Source: Carettochelys insculpta
Lineage: Eukaryota > Chordata > Testudines > Carettochelyidae
DNA length: 64,000 nucleotides
Assembly: GCF_033958435.1 (NCBI RefSeq)
Contig: NC_134144.1
Coordinates: forward strand, 6,132,010-6,196,009
Direction: 5' to 3'
Shown here: piece by piece, positions 1 to 11,670 of the stretch
Position numbering within the stretch: position 1 is the first letter of the stretch
How the letters are laid out: each line of letters opens with the position of its first letter
The notes under the pieces: model-generated
What the model was told of the DNA's origin: nothing
Databases searched by the model: none
The model's input: the letters and a program-made list of their open reading frames with translations, nothing else
Position numbers and translations under genes: made by a program

Positions 1-765
1 CTGAGTCTCTTTAAATAAGGCTCCAAAACTCTGTATTGACAGTTACACCATTCTTCCATTACCTTTGTATCCTACAGCCACAGCCGCATATAACTGATAC
101 TCATTTTGACTTTTCAATCCATATGCTAGGTTAACGGCTAATATCAAACATTCTTGCTCTGCCTCACATTTTTAATCACATTCTTATGCAGTGTGTATAT
201 ATTCTGGAGACATCATTTAATCAACCATGGAGGAAGAAGATTGGTGGGTCATTTTCCTAATATATTCCTTCCAAATTATCATCTTTTATGAAGGTAATGG
301 TGTCTTGGCTCCATGTGCTACACTACCCTTATTGCCCAATACTCTGTTCAATATTAATCAGTCAGTTGCAGACTATAGCTTGAAGGTAAATAGGACTCTG
401 AGTTTTCCACAGTGTAGCAGACCCAGAATTAATTAGCAGTCCATTAAACAGAAGATGCTATTAGAAGAGATGGGAAAGGTGAGGTTGCCCAATGAAGCAT
501 TCCTAGACCGTCTGGTGGATCGACTGTTTTTAAGCAGTTGTCGTATCTATCCTGTGTTCCTGTAAAATAGCATGTAATGCTGAGCTCATGTCCTGGGAGG
601 CAAGAAAACAGGCAGGAAAAACTAATTTTCAAACAAAAGTACGTATCCTTGTAATTTAGAATTCTGCCTAGATACAGTTACTGAACCCAGATCTTAAAAT
701 ATTTTAAAGGTTCACAATTTGCCACTAAGACATGTAAGTGCAAGCATTTTAAATTCACTCTCAAA
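1..765. other. Intronic DNA, no feature seen
   Basis: A+T-rich sequence. Short open frames occur on both strands, but none has recognisable protein similarity or splice-flanked structure. I see no repeat family I can name here. It is presumed to be intron of the SPAG16 gene because SPAG16 exons lie further right on the minus strand. Confidence 0.5.
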
Positions 766-1051
766 GGGTACATCTACACTACCTGATAGATTGATCCAGT
801 CAGAATCGATCTTCGAGGGTTTGATTTCACGTGTCTAGTGAGGATGTGTGAAATTGAACCATCAGGGGTTGACAGTCAACCCTGTAGTTATGAGGAGTAA
901 GGGAGGTTAATGGGAGAGTTTCTGCCATCTGTCTCCCTCAGTGAGGATGGCCAGATAAGTTGATCATAGATATGTCGATTCCAGCTACTCAATTGCCATA
1001 GCTGGAATTGTGTATCTGTGATCGACTTTAAGGTTTAGTGTAGACCTAGCC
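766..1051. mobile_element. Palindrome-terminal MITE, TCGAT subfamily
   Basis: The left end reads GGGTACATCTACACTA and the right end is close to its reverse complement (AGTGTAGACCTAGCC). It is flanked by AAA on both sides (763-765 and 1052-1054), a 3-bp target duplication. The interior holds GATCGA-type motifs (for example CAGAATCGATCTTCG) instead of the TTCGAA motifs of its relatives, so it is a separate subfamily. There is no coding capacity. The termini match those of the element at 34.2 kb that contains a Harbinger-type transposase fragment, so I infer a non-autonomous PIF/Harbinger element. Confidence 0.65.
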
Positions 1052-1054
1052 AAA

Positions 1055-2139
1055 GCGTTTGCAACTTTTATTCATTGTTCTAGCAATCAAAAGACATCAA
1101 CCAGCCAATGAAAGAATGGACTACCGTGTATGCAAGCGTAACTGCCCACAGGCAGGCTCAGACCTGGGACCTCCTAGTACGTAGCTTAGTGCAGGAGTCT
1201 CTGCAGTTTGAACTAAAAGCCAACTGGCTTTCAGCAAAGGCTGTAGAGCAGACTCACTCTTTCTGTTTGCAAATGGTCCAGGTGGCACAGCATGAGACAG
1301 TGAACACACCCAGTAGGTGTGTGGGTTAAAATAAAATATAATAAAAATATCATATCAAAGCAAAAACTAAAAATCACATCTGTCTTCTTTAAGCTTCCTT
1401 TTCTGTGCACTTCATACCCTACATTCTTCTACATTTACATATTCTAACATTGACTGGCCTCAATGGCACATTAAAAGTATTCTGAAGTGTAGCCCTTTAA
1501 AAGGAAAAAAAAGGAAACCTTATTAATGTGACTGGTATTTAAAAGCAGTATCAAAAATTTCTTAATTCGATGGACAATAGTAACATTTACAGCCTGAAAA
1601 CCATAAATGCCATGGAACAGATAATGATAACCTCCACTGACATAACAAATAAGATATATTCAGTGTTTAATGGCTTCTGTGATTTTTCTTACGTGAGCTG
1701 CATACTACGCAAATTGTATTTTAGTTCTCGGTACTTGGAAGCAAGATCACCCATTATTATTCCACATTAGCTCCATTTGCTGATTTGATGACTAAAAGCC
1801 GATTGGCCAGATGCAAATTTTGCCTTCTGATGTTAATCTAACTAGCACAGAAACCATGGGTCTGTCATTCTGCAGCCAAAAAACTTGAATGAATCAGGAG
1901 AATCATTTTGTAAAGTACTGCATAAAGCTAGGCTAGATGCAGTAATTATCTGGAGGAAGCTCTCAGTTCTGTATGAGAACATTTATATGAATAATAAAGA
2001 AAATGGTCTTATTTATTCAGATAAATCACTCAACCATAAAGAAATTCATTTTTTCCCCTAGTCAAAAAAATTGTCCGATGTCTTGATCTGAGACATTTCA
2101 GAGCAATCTAGACAGGAGCCACTCAGCACAAGCTTACTT
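1055..2139. other. Intronic DNA, no feature seen
   Basis: No gene, RNA gene or named repeat recognised. The short open frames at 1108-1329 and 1570-1770 look random and lack similarity to known proteins. Confidence 0.5.
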
Positions 2140-2226
2140 TACGCAAGTAGGTAGTTTTAGAATAGTCAATGAGGTTACCTATGTGCTTAAATTTAAGCAT
2201 GTGCTTAATTTCTTTACTGGTGCAGT
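2140..2226. repeat. Ancient 'gcttaa' palindromic repeat remnant
   Basis: Contains ATGTGCTTAAATTTAAGCATG, matching the core of a small palindromic amniote repeat typified by 'agcacatgcttaa' arms. A longer copy of the same type is at 60.3 kb. It is degraded, and its boundaries are approximate. Confidence 0.4.
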
Positions 2227-3245
2227 CTTAGAAAGCATGGAACCACTGTTTATTCTCTCCACAACAGTCACATTAGTATAATTTGATATACTCAGGCTCT
2301 AAGGGATAAGAAATATTGATTTAAAGGTGTGTGGGTTTTGCCTGCAGCTTCCTGATAATAGTTAATTTCAGAACAAGATAAGTGTATTTATTACAGATTT
2401 GCTAATAATTGCTGGCATTTTGCTTAAGAATTTGGGTTTTAGTTGCATTGTTTAATAGACTGTCATCTTGGAATAATGAGAGCTGAAGAAAGTAGAGGTG
2501 AAAGACAGTATTACCATTAGCATTCAGGATCATAAATGTGTAAATATATGGGTAAGGAAAGCTTGTAAATTAAAGCTGTCTGATTGCTGGAGAGTAGGGA
2601 AATTTTAATTATATCTGAATAGACCATGCATTTACGTGAAGATGGTGTACGTGGTTCAAGTGTCATAATATTTTTTGCTCAAATACAGAAAAGGTTTTTA
2701 GATTCCTTAGTTGTTATTCCCATTACATCATTCAATACTTTATTTCCTTCTAAACATAGACAGGTTAAAAAATCAGTAAGATACACACAGACTCAAAAAC
2801 ACTGTCATATTTCAGTGTCTGAGCCATCAGCTAGGAAGAAACTTTGGCTGTGTTAGGAAGAAAGTTACCCGAGGGGCAACTTGCTCCTTAATTGAACATA
2901 ACGGGGTCTTCATTTCCTGCCTTTGAAATAGCTGGTATCATCACTTTTGTAAAGATGATACTGGACAAGATGGCTTATGGAACTGATCAAGTACAACTCT
3001 GTCTAGGATTCCCTGTTCTGAAATCCGGTAGAACCCAGACATCTCCTACTGCTGAAAACCAAAAAGGTTTCATTTTACAACCCATAATGTTCTGCTTATG
3101 GTCGAACTTGAAAAAAACCTTGAAAAATGGGAGAAAAAATTTGACAAAATGAAAGCATTTATATTTCCATATTTGGTTGGGCAAACAATGTCCCAAACAG
3201 CTGATGTAGATATAGATATCCAAGAACACACAAATCTAGAGCACA
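2227..3245. other. Intronic DNA, no feature seen
   Basis: A+T-rich sequence with no supported gene or repeat. Overlapping open frames on both strands near 2.6-3.2 kb have no recognisable similarity. Confidence 0.45.
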
Positions 3246-3447
3246 GGGGGAGGAATAGCTCAGTGGTTTGAGTACTATGCTGCTAAACCGAGGGTTGTGA
3301 GCTCAGCCCTTCAGGGGGCTGTTCAGGGATCTGAGACAAACACATTAAAAAAAAAAAAGTCTGTTTAGGGATGGTGATAGGTTCCGCTGTGAGTGCAAAG
3401 AAGTGGACTTGGTGACCTCTGAAGGTCCTTTCCATCTCTATGAGATG
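3246..3447 (+). mobile_element. tRNA-derived SINE with CR1-like tail (turtle Cry type)
   Basis: The 5' part is tRNA-like. An A-box (TAGCTCAGTGG) lies at 3256-3266 and a B-box-like GGTTGTGAGCTC at 3293-3304, the internal RNA polymerase III promoter layout of tRNA SINEs. An internal A-run follows at about 3346-3357. The 3' part (GGTGACCTCTGAAGGTCC, then TTTCCATCTCTATGA) is the CR1 LINE 3' end, as expected for a SINE mobilised by CR1. I recognise this head as the Cry SINE of cryptodiran turtles. It is not a functional tRNA gene because it lacks an acceptor stem and carries the LINE tail. Confidence 0.75.
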
Positions 3448-3487
3448 GGCATATACATGAGTTCATTCTTGTTTTCAACCTGCTATT

Positions 3488-3737
3488 GGGCGCATCTACA
3501 CTAGGAGCTACCTTTGAAGTTAGGCACTACATCAAAGTAGCCAGCAGAGTCTACACACATTTTCCCTTACTTCAAAGTAGGGAGCCCAACTTCAAAGTCC
3601 TTACTCCATTCCCAGGACTGGCGTAGTGCCCTACGTCGAAGTAGGGTGTGTGTAGATGCTGTACTTCTAAGTTGCTTACTTTGAAGTTGTACTTCAAAGT
3701 AAGCAACTTCAAAGTTATTTTTGTAGTGTAGACAGCC
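3488..3737. mobile_element. Palindrome-terminal MITE, TTCAAAGTAG subfamily
   Basis: The ends are GGGCGCATCTACACTAGG and its near reverse complement GTAGTGTAGACAGCC. The flanks are ATT at 3485-3487 and ATT at 3738-3740, a 3-bp target duplication. The interior is made of repeated, alternately oriented CTTCAAAGTAG / CTACTTTGAAG blocks, so single strands could fold extensively. No coding capacity. Same terminal family as the Harbinger-derived element at 34.2 kb. Confidence 0.7.
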
Positions 3738-3740
3738 ATT

Positions 3741-5296
3741 GATAAGTACATTGACATTTTTTTTCACAAATAATAAATACCTGCATAGATAACACATAGA
3801 ATTATTAACACTTCACTCTCAAAGTCTGCCCCACACCAACATGCACCAATTTTTTCTCTCTGGTTATGCAGAGGATACCACTTTCACAACAGTAAGAACA
3901 TTGAAGTATCACAAAATCTGATTAGATACAGCAAAAGTAGAATCAGTAAAGACCTTCCATCGCCCGGTATTTCTGAGAAGTGAATGCTTGCTGGCTTTCT
4001 TCCACAGGAATAAATAATGTTTTAGCAATAGATGGAAAACTATCCTTATTTCTGGATAACATCAGTACTAAAAATACTATTAAACAGCCTAATAAGAAAT
4101 ACTTTCATTATTAGCTTCCCCAGGCAATGGAGAAGAAAAGTTTACAAAATGTCAACTGACATATTTCTGTGTTCTCCCTTCTTCTGCATAAAGAAATATC
4201 ACAAATCAAATAATTGGTTGGGGCCTAGAGAGAAGTGAGTTTACTTACTGCTTGGCTATCTTTTTGAAACAGGCATGATGTGGCCTTTGGATGATCTTTC
4301 ACTTGCATCGCTAGATCTGATACAAAGGCATTAATAAAATCCAATATTTGTTCCATCCGTACGCAGGCCCTTAGTTACTACGGATTCTAAAGTTGTACAG
4401 GTGTTTATTTCCCCCCTTCTCCATTTGAATTGATTAACAGTGGGAATGGCATTGCTGAAAGGCCTGAAATCTTTTTGGAAATAGCAGATGATATTTCTCT
4501 CATAGCTGCTATCACAAAATCTTGAAAAGTGCCCAAGGCAAATCTCTTTGCAGAGAATCCCATTAGATATAAGTAATTTCCTCAGTTGTGATCTATTCCT
4601 AATTAAAAACTGCCCGTTAGCCCTCAACTTGATAGCTCGATTCACTGGATGAGGTGGGCAAACTCTTTATGCCTAAACACAACATCCAGAACTCCATGAA
4701 GATAAAATGTCACTGAACAAAATGTACCTAAGACACAACTAATTGGCACAAACAAAAACTGGGGGAACTACTTACCAAGACGGCCTAATTACTCCAAAAT
4801 GCTATGCAGTAAGGGGAACCAAACGGAATCAATCAAGAGGCAGCGCAAACATCTCCACATAATAGTGCATCTTGATAACTCTAGCAACAGTGTTTATATC
4901 AATTTTGTTCACGTAAAAACTGAGAGAACAATGAAGTAACCTGTACACTCTAGTATTTCTATATTAATTTGATTTCAGGTCTCCCATATCATTTATAGAT
5001 GTTCAGGTGAACACTGTGTACCACTTACATCGGAGATGTCAAAGCACCACTATTCCCTGCTCTGGATGTCTAGCCTTAAATTCAATCAAAAACACAGATG
5101 AGGAAATCTGTGTCAAGAGGCGGGGACCAGAATCATGCAAGAAGAATAATAAAACCACATAAAGTAATGGTTTCAATAACAGCTAGCCATGCATTAAACA
5201 CTATTCCCTGTAAGCTGTGCCCTGCTCATGAAGGATTCAAATGCTGTTCAGGTGATCAGCAGATCCGCAGATCTAGGTTTATTGTTTCTACTAGTA
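3741..5296. other. Intronic DNA, no feature seen
   Basis: About 1.5 kb without a recognisable gene or named repeat. The minus-strand open frame of 104 codons at 4331-4645 has no similarity I know and no splice context. Confidence 0.45.
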
Positions 5297-5390
5297 GTGC
5301 ACATTTGCACACGTCTTGGCAAACATAAAAAATATTCTGCACACGGTTGAAAAAGATCTGCACATGGATAGAAAAGATTCAAAGGAATAT
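5297..5390 (+). repeat. 'attctgcacatgg' interspersed repeat
   Basis: Contains AATATTCTGCACACGG and GCACATGGATAGAAAAGATT. The same words recur at about 49.2 kb (ATTATTCTGCACATGGATGG) and partly at 60.5 kb, so this is an interspersed repeat. Family not identified; no coding. Confidence 0.4.
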
Positions 5391-5897
5391 TGGCATTAAT
5401 TAGTATGAGCTGTCATTCTGACTCATTATCCACTGCTGTCTTTGCTTCAGAGAGGATATCCCAGGCATGTTGAGAAGGAAAAGACAACATGACCTACAAC
5501 TTCACATGTGATCTGTTCCAGTCTCATCTTCCCAAGCTGCCATGTAAATGTTGGATAACCCTATCCTCACTGATTCTCAATCCTAGAATCAGTCGTCACG
5601 TTGGTCCACTGATCCCTAGTAAACAGCAACAAGGCGTCATCCTCTAAGCCTTCTTATTAAATACAAACGTGTTGTTGTACTGCAGCCATTACAACTGGAA
5701 ACATAAAATAATGTATCACAGGGCAGGTCGCAGACCAGCTTTTGAGATAAAGGATACTACCTGACCCATTTTCTCTCTACGGATGGGAAGGAATTTAGTT
5801 TTACATCTGAGTAGAGATAAAGCAGTTTGGCATTCCAGGGAATTTCGCAGGCAAAAAATCTTGAAATCAAGTTAGTATTCCTTTGAAGGAGCTAACT
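5391..5897. other. Intronic DNA, no feature seen
   Basis: No gene or repeat recognised between the small repeat on the left and the CR1 3' end on the right. Confidence 0.45.
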
Positions 5898-7085
5898 GAA
5901 TCATCAAACCATAGATTGGAAGAAACTTCAGGAAGTCACCAAGTCCAACCCCCTGCTCAAAGCAGGACCAATCTCAGCTAAATCATTCCAGAAAGGCTTT
6001 GTCAAGCCAGGACTTTAAACTCTCTGGACATGGAGATTCTACCACCTCTCTAGGTAACGTATTCCAGTGCTTTACCACTTTCCCTAGTGAAATAGTTTTT
6101 CCCAGTATCCAATTTAGACAACCCAGACTGACAATTCAGACCATTGCTTCTTATTCTGTCATTGTCATCACATAGAACAGCATCTCTCCATCCTCTTCGG
6201 AAACCCGTGTAGTTGTAGGCTGCTATCTAATTCCCCCCTTGCTCTTCTCTTTTTTAGACTAAATAAGCCTAATTTCCTCAATTTACCCTCATAAGTCATG
6301 TACTCCAGCCCCCTAATAATTTTTGGTGCCCTCCACTGGACCCTCTCCAAAGCATCACATCTTTTCTGTAACGGGGGGGCCCAGAACTGGATAAAAAATT
6401 TCCAGATGTGGCCTCATAAGTGTCAAATAAAGGGGAATAATCACTTCCCTAGAGCTGCTAGCAATGTTCATATTAATGCAGCCCAATATGTCATTAGCAT
6501 TGTTGGCTACAAGGGCACATTGTTGATTCATATCCAGCCTCTTGTCCACTCTAATGCCCAGGTCCTCTTTCTGGGGAACTGATGCTAAGCCATTTGCTTT
6601 CAATCTGTAGCAGTGTTTGGGATTCTTATGTCCTAAGTGCAGGTCTCTGCGCTTATCCTTGTTAAATCTCACCAGATTACCTTTGGTTCAGCCTTCCAAT
6701 TTGCCCAGATTTCTCTGAAGTCGATCCCTATCCTCCAGCGCATCTACCCCTAGCTTAGTATCATCTGCAAACATGCTGAGGGCACAATCCACTCTCTTGT
6801 CCAGGTCATTAATGATGGTGTTGAACAAAACAGGCCCTAGAACTGACCCTTGGGGTACTCTGCTTGATCGAGCTGTTGATCACATCCTGTTCAGCCCAAC
6901 GATCTAACCAGCTATCTGTCCACCTTACTGTCCATTTACCCAATTCAAACTGCTTTAACCTGCTGGCAAGAATACCATGAGAGACTGTATTAAAAGCTTG
7001 CTAAAGGTCAGGTACACATCCACTGCCTTCGCCATATCTGCAGAGCCAGTTACTTCATCACAGAAGGAAATTGTTGGTCAGGCAC
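5898..7085 (-). mobile_element. CR1 LINE, 5'-truncated, antisense
   Basis: The left end (AATCATCAAACCATAG, then GTCACCAAGTCCAACCCCCTG) is the reverse complement of the CR1 3' untranslated end, so the element runs right to left. Moving right, the reverse strand enters the ORF2 C-terminal region, then the end of the reverse-transcriptase domain. It is truncated near 7.08 kb, keeping about 1.2 kb of a roughly 4-kb element. Many lesions show it is old and dead. Confidence 0.85.
6168..6990 (-). pseudogene. CR1 ORF2 (reverse transcriptase C-terminal region) remnant
   Basis: On the minus strand, two open segments give the classic CR1 ORF2 C-terminus. The first (6355-6672) starts MRFNKDKRRDLHLG, where 'FNKDK' and 'LHLG' are hallmarks, and continues to SREVIIPLYLTLMRPHLE. 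The second (6168-6350) contains VQWRAPKIIRGLEYM and LRKLGLFSLKKRR. They are in different frames, so at least one frameshift separates them near 6350. Further upstream (6.7-7.0 kb), DNA matching the region before FNKDK is recognisable but broken by stops. The encoded enzyme copied CR1 RNA into DNA; this copy cannot. Confidence 0.85.
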
Positions 7086-7997
7086 GGAATTGTTCTTTTT
7101 TGAGTTGACTTGATATTAATCTGCGCTAACTCTGCCACTAAAGTATATATGAAGATCTTAACACTGTGATAATTAAACTAGAAGTTGGAACTCTTAAGGA
7201 ATTCCACATTCTATGAATCTTAATATAATCTACATAGATTCAATAGAATTAGACAGAGATTATGCCACCAATTTGAAATAAAAATAATCATGTGATTCTT
7301 AACAGCTTACCTTCCTATCTTATTTTTGAGGGTAGATAAATCCACTTTGAGACTCAAGATTCAATAAAGTGGTCTTAAAAGCCCATACGCTTATGTCTGA
7401 TCTTATTCCAAGTAATTCTGCTTTTGAGGTACTTCTGGCAACGTACTCAGACTAGACACATGAAATCAGAGTAGAAACATGCCCTCTCTTCACAGGTGGC
7501 AAAACAGTAGCTCTAAGAGTATAGAAATGCTAAGATGGGGGCTTGAAGAACACCAAAGCTTTCTGAGCCCATCTGTTCATTTTTCTAAAATCAGCCTCAA
7601 CACACTAAGGTTTTTATGCAGTTACTGACCAGACATGATGCAAGCAGATTTCCCACATGATCTTGCAAATGATTTTAAGTCAGACATGAAAGAGCTAGTA
7701 TTCTGGGATCGAGAAGTGGTTGCCTAAAGGACTCACACTGAGAACAAAAGAAAGAAAAAAAGCCACTGTGGTCAAAAGATGTAAATGTTTTTCAAGGGCT
7801 ATTATTTATGATAAAATGACAAAAGATAAAACTCATTTACCTCTATGTACTAAAGCTATTTAGTCCTGTAAGGACCAATACATGGATGATAACAGTTGTA
7901 TAGTTTCTTAGAAAAGAAAGACGAAAAAATAAGGAGGAGAATAGCATTCTTGTGTTGGAAGAGGTCTATGACCTCGAATGGGAAATCTTCACATAAG
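7086..7997. other. Intronic DNA, no feature seen
   Basis: A+T-rich sequence without a supported gene, RNA or named repeat. Confidence 0.45.
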
Positions 7998-8425
7998 GGC
8001 TATGTCTACACTAGCCCCTTCTCTTCAGAAGGGGCATGGTAATGAGCGAGTTAGGAGGTGCTTCCATGAATATGCAGTGCCTCATTAGCATAATGGTGGC
8101 CGTGCGTGATTTGAAAGCACCTCTTTTGGATTGCAGACAGACCATGTAGATGGGGGCCTCTCAAAAGGAACCCCCCAGACTTCGAATGCCCCTTCTTCCT
8201 TAAACCAAATAGGAAGAAAGAGCTTTCGAAGTCCTGGAGGGTCCTTTCGAAAGGCCCCCATCTACATGGATGGCGCACAATTTGAAAGCAACACTTTCGA
8301 ATCGTGCACGGCCACCATTATTCTAATGAGGCACTGCATACTCATGGCAGTGCCTCATTAGCATTTTCCCAACTCACTCATTACCATACCCCTTCTGAAA
8401 GGAAGGGGCTAGTGTAGACATAATC
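7998..8425. mobile_element. Long palindromic MITE, 428 bp
   Basis: The ends GGCTATGTCTACACTAGCCCC and GGGGCTAGTGTAGACATAATCC are inverted copies. Inside, further inverted words repeat about the centre near 8.21 kb: GGGGCATGGTAATGAG against CTCATTACCATACCCC, and ATGCAGTGCCTCATTAGCAT against its mirror near 8.33 kb. The whole element is thus one foldback. The flanking triplets (AAG and CAG) match in two of three bases. The two open frames here are only mirror images of the palindrome. Confidence 0.7.
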
Positions 8426-8429
8426 CAGG

Positions 8430-9632
8430 ACTTTTACAAGTAGAAATAGCAGTTCCATAAGTAACTGGTTTCTTTAATATATGATGGTTCACATGCACAA
8501 GAGCTTTCAGCATCAAGCTGATTAATTATTCCTGACATTTTGCTAATTTCATATGTTCACAATACAATCACCAACTATGAAAAATAATTAGCCTAAATGG
8601 CCACACAGTCGTCACTGGAAACAATACATTTTATGCAAAACAAACCACTTTCTTAGGTGACTGTCTGTTCAATGAATGAGAGCCCATCTGTTCATAACAG
8701 TTCCTTAGAAAGGATTTTGTCTAAGGAGACCAACGTTGACTGTGCTGGGTGATTTCTTTTATAAAATTGCATAACAACTATGAAATCAAAACTATTTGGG
8801 TTGCATTAGACCCAAACAGTCAAAACATCATGAAATGCAGTTTAAAGGGTTATGTTACCATGTGCACACAGCATCTAGGCAATCCTGGGGGGAATTCCTC
8901 CCTGTTAGGCTGAGAATGACATTCTCGGTAATTGTTTTCTCTCCATGATGAATGGCTGGGATGTAGCAGAGGTGAAGTTCAGATGTCTCCACCATGATTA
9001 AGAGGAATCAAACAGGTAAAAAGCCATTACAGGGGAGCATAGGAAAACCTGTCTGTGCAGGCAGCTGAAGGAATGAGCTCTGCTCTGCCCCCAGGGATAC
9101 CAACAGTCTTGCTATCAACTACATGGTAGGGCCCACTGCTCTTGCTTTCTAAGGCAGTACAAGCAAAGTCCTAACGATGGTTCTATAGTGTCTATATTCA
9201 GCAAGCAGCTCTGCTCACCTAATTGGGTTGTTTCTTGTGATAAGAGCTTGTTATCCAAACTGAGGCAGGGGATCCAAAAAGAATCACCACAAGGCCATGC
9301 TTTTCAAAGTAAAACATAGGCTCATACAGCAAAAGTGCAATGCGTCAGGGAAATATCATCTGTGCAAGAATGTATGCACTTGCATCTCTTCTTTATTTTA
9401 TAAATATGCCACCATTGTGTCTTCATGTATTAAATGCCCCTACTTTTTTCATTTTTGATCCCCTCTATGGAATTACTGTGAGCTTTACCACTCTGCCATG
9501 GTAACCTATAATTCTCAAAGGAGAATGTGAAAGAAATGTGAACTTCAAAAATTATTAGAACAAGAGGATTTTTCTAATAGGAAAAGAAATGAAATGTATT
9601 TTAAAATACAACTTAACAATGTACAAATGAAC
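8430..9632. other. Intronic DNA, no feature seen
   Basis: No recognisable gene or repeat. Ends at the TA target site of the Tigger-like MITE. Confidence 0.45.
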
Positions 9633-9634
9633 TA

Positions 9635-9960
9635 CAGGTTGAACCTCTCTAGTCCAGCACTCTTTCATCTGGCAACGTCCATAGTCCTCCATGATTTTAA
9701 TTAGGTGGACAACCAATCATCACGAATGTGGCTAAGTTTCCTGTGGTTCCATGAAGTTTATTTAGAGCCATGAACCCTGGCTCTCAGTGTTCTGTGCTGA
9801 TATTTAGATGTAATTTATCCCTAAATGTCTTCTAAGAGCTCAGTAAGCAGTGGAAGTGTTGGTAATGCTGCCTGACAAATTGACTTCCCATGGTCTGGAA
9901 AATTCTCTTGTTTGGCCCTAGTCAGGTCCCGAGCATGACAGACTAGAGACGTTCAAACCG
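9635..9960 (+). mobile_element. Tigger/pogo-like MITE, copy 1
   Basis: Starts CAGGTTGAACCTCTCTAGTC and ends with the degraded inverse ACTAGAGACGTTCAAACCG. It is flanked by TA on both sides (9633-9634 and 9961-9962), as expected for Tc1/mariner-superfamily insertion. Internal words such as CTCTCAGTGTTCTGTGCTG and AAATGTCTTCTAAGAGC recur in four other copies in this window (18.6, 59.8, 60.9 kb and fragments). The terminus resembles the start of mammalian MER2/Tigger elements, hence the assignment. No transposase is encoded. Confidence 0.7.
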
Positions 9961-9962
9961 TA

Positions 9963-11285
9963 TTATAAAATAGATGGCAAATGTAGCCACCTTACCCAGT
10001 CTGGGACAGCACTGTAGGAAGGCTTCAACCAGGAGTTCCCTGAGAGCAGCACACAGGCTGTGGTGATTAAAACAGAAACACATTGCCTGTGTGAGTTGAA
10101 AAGACAAACAAGCCATGGGAGCTGAATCTGGAGCCCGACTGAGAGTCAAGTCAACCTCCTAAAGAACCCAGGCAGCCTGATCATGGTTTGGACCTTCTGG
10201 GCATGTCAACTGTGCCCAGACAATGAAAGTTTTTGTAGAAGAAAGAGTGAGCTGAGGGGAACAGCAGCAGGACAGAAGGCAGCTCCTAAAGGTCCTCTTC
10301 TGCAGCAGGCCTGAGACCCTGTTTTGGCTGCATGCAAGCTGAGCCTAACCAGCTTCCCTTGTACCTGCACTGAAAGTCCAGGAAGTCTTGGGACATACCA
10401 GAAGCGCCCTGCTCCACAAAAGAGACACCAAGAGATACCAAGCCCCAAAGAATTATTTCATCACAGAAGCTGGATCACACCTGGTTTGCCTCTTTTACCT
10501 CAGGAACACCTGGACACCCAACACTTCCATTTCTCCAAACTCCAGCTCTACCAGCAAGCTAAGTCTGGTGGGGAGACTTGAGGTGGCATCACCTTTATAT
10601 TTACTTTATTGTTAGCCTTTGAGGGAAGAAGAATTTATTTCCGTAGGGTTGGTTGGTTGGTTCATGTCCTTGTTCCCTTCACCTGTTCACTTTCCCATTT
10701 TTTTAGTTTACCCTTATCCTTTCTATTAATAAAATGACGTTCAGCCTGATAATCTGCTAGTGCTTGATGTCCTGTAATTATAACATGTAATATCCTAGAA
10801 ACCATATGGATTTTCTGTTTATGCATCTGGCCACTAGATATGGGCATCAAGACCAAAGAACCAAGGACCCATGAAGCCTAAAGTGTACCACTGACTCCTG
10901 GTAAAGGAAAGAACTAGGAGGTCTACTATGGGGTCTAGGTATTTATGCTTTAGATACAAATGTTTTGTGATTGGTTTAAATATATTCAGGTTTTTTTTAA
11001 TGTTAAGCTCTAGGCAAATGTAGACATTTTAATACTCTGCTGAGAGTCATTCAGTGATGCTTACTTCTATTTAGCTTTGGTCTCAGTTTAAAAAATTGGA
11101 TTGTGATTATAAAATTATTTGTTATCATCAGAAGGAGTTAGAAATATATGTTATGGCATGAAAATACACACCTAAAAAGACAATTCAAGGAGATACAGAC
11201 TGATCAAATGGTCATATTTTCTACTGCCACTAAAATTTCAGGATGTCAAAGAAAGTTATTGAAGACACTGGAAGTGAACCAGAGC
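9963..11285. other. Intronic DNA with a short GGTT run
   Basis: No gene is supported. A small (GGTT)n run of about 4 units is present near 10646-10661. Overlapping frames at 10.2-10.6 kb on both strands show no similarity. Confidence 0.4.
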
Positions 11286-11289
11286 CTGC

Positions 11290-11346
11290 TGAGGTCAATA
11301 TGGGTCTTTTCAGTGATTTCAGAGGTCTTTGGATCAAGCCCCAGGG
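11290..11346 (+). repeat. Ancient 'gaagtcaatggg' repeat remnant
   Basis: GAGGTCAATATGGGTC followed by TTTGGATCAAGCCCC resembles the common amniote repeat in which 'tgaagtcaatggg' and 'tttggatcaggcccc' words flank a short palindrome. Degraded, with approximate edges. Confidence 0.35.
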
Positions 11347-11641
11347 ACAAGTATTTACATTAACAAATGAACCACAGCATGGGGAAGTTGAGCTGAAACT
11401 TGCACACTCACTAAAGCTATTAGACATAATCTTTGATGGAACCTTAATCAGAACTATTCTTCTACACAACATGTATATCTTTTCTGTTCTTCGGTTATAC
11501 TTGTTCAGATGTATAGGTACAGTGTGTGCGATATAAACTTAAAGTTAAAAGAAGCAAACATGAATGGTTTCCTCCATTTTTGCCCAGGAGGATGGAGAGA
11601 AAGCTTTTCTTAAATGCATTCTTCAGCTACTGAAAAATAAT

Positions 11642-11670
11642 AAAACAAACAAACAAACAAACAAACAAAC
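11642..11670 (+). repeat. (AAAC)n microsatellite
   Basis: Seven tandem AAAC units, uninterrupted. A simple repeat that could be length-polymorphic. Confidence 0.95.

Noticed and set aside
3246..3320. A tRNA gene
   Set aside because: Has A- and B-box-like motifs, but no proper acceptor stem, and continues into a CR1-like tail; it is a SINE head.
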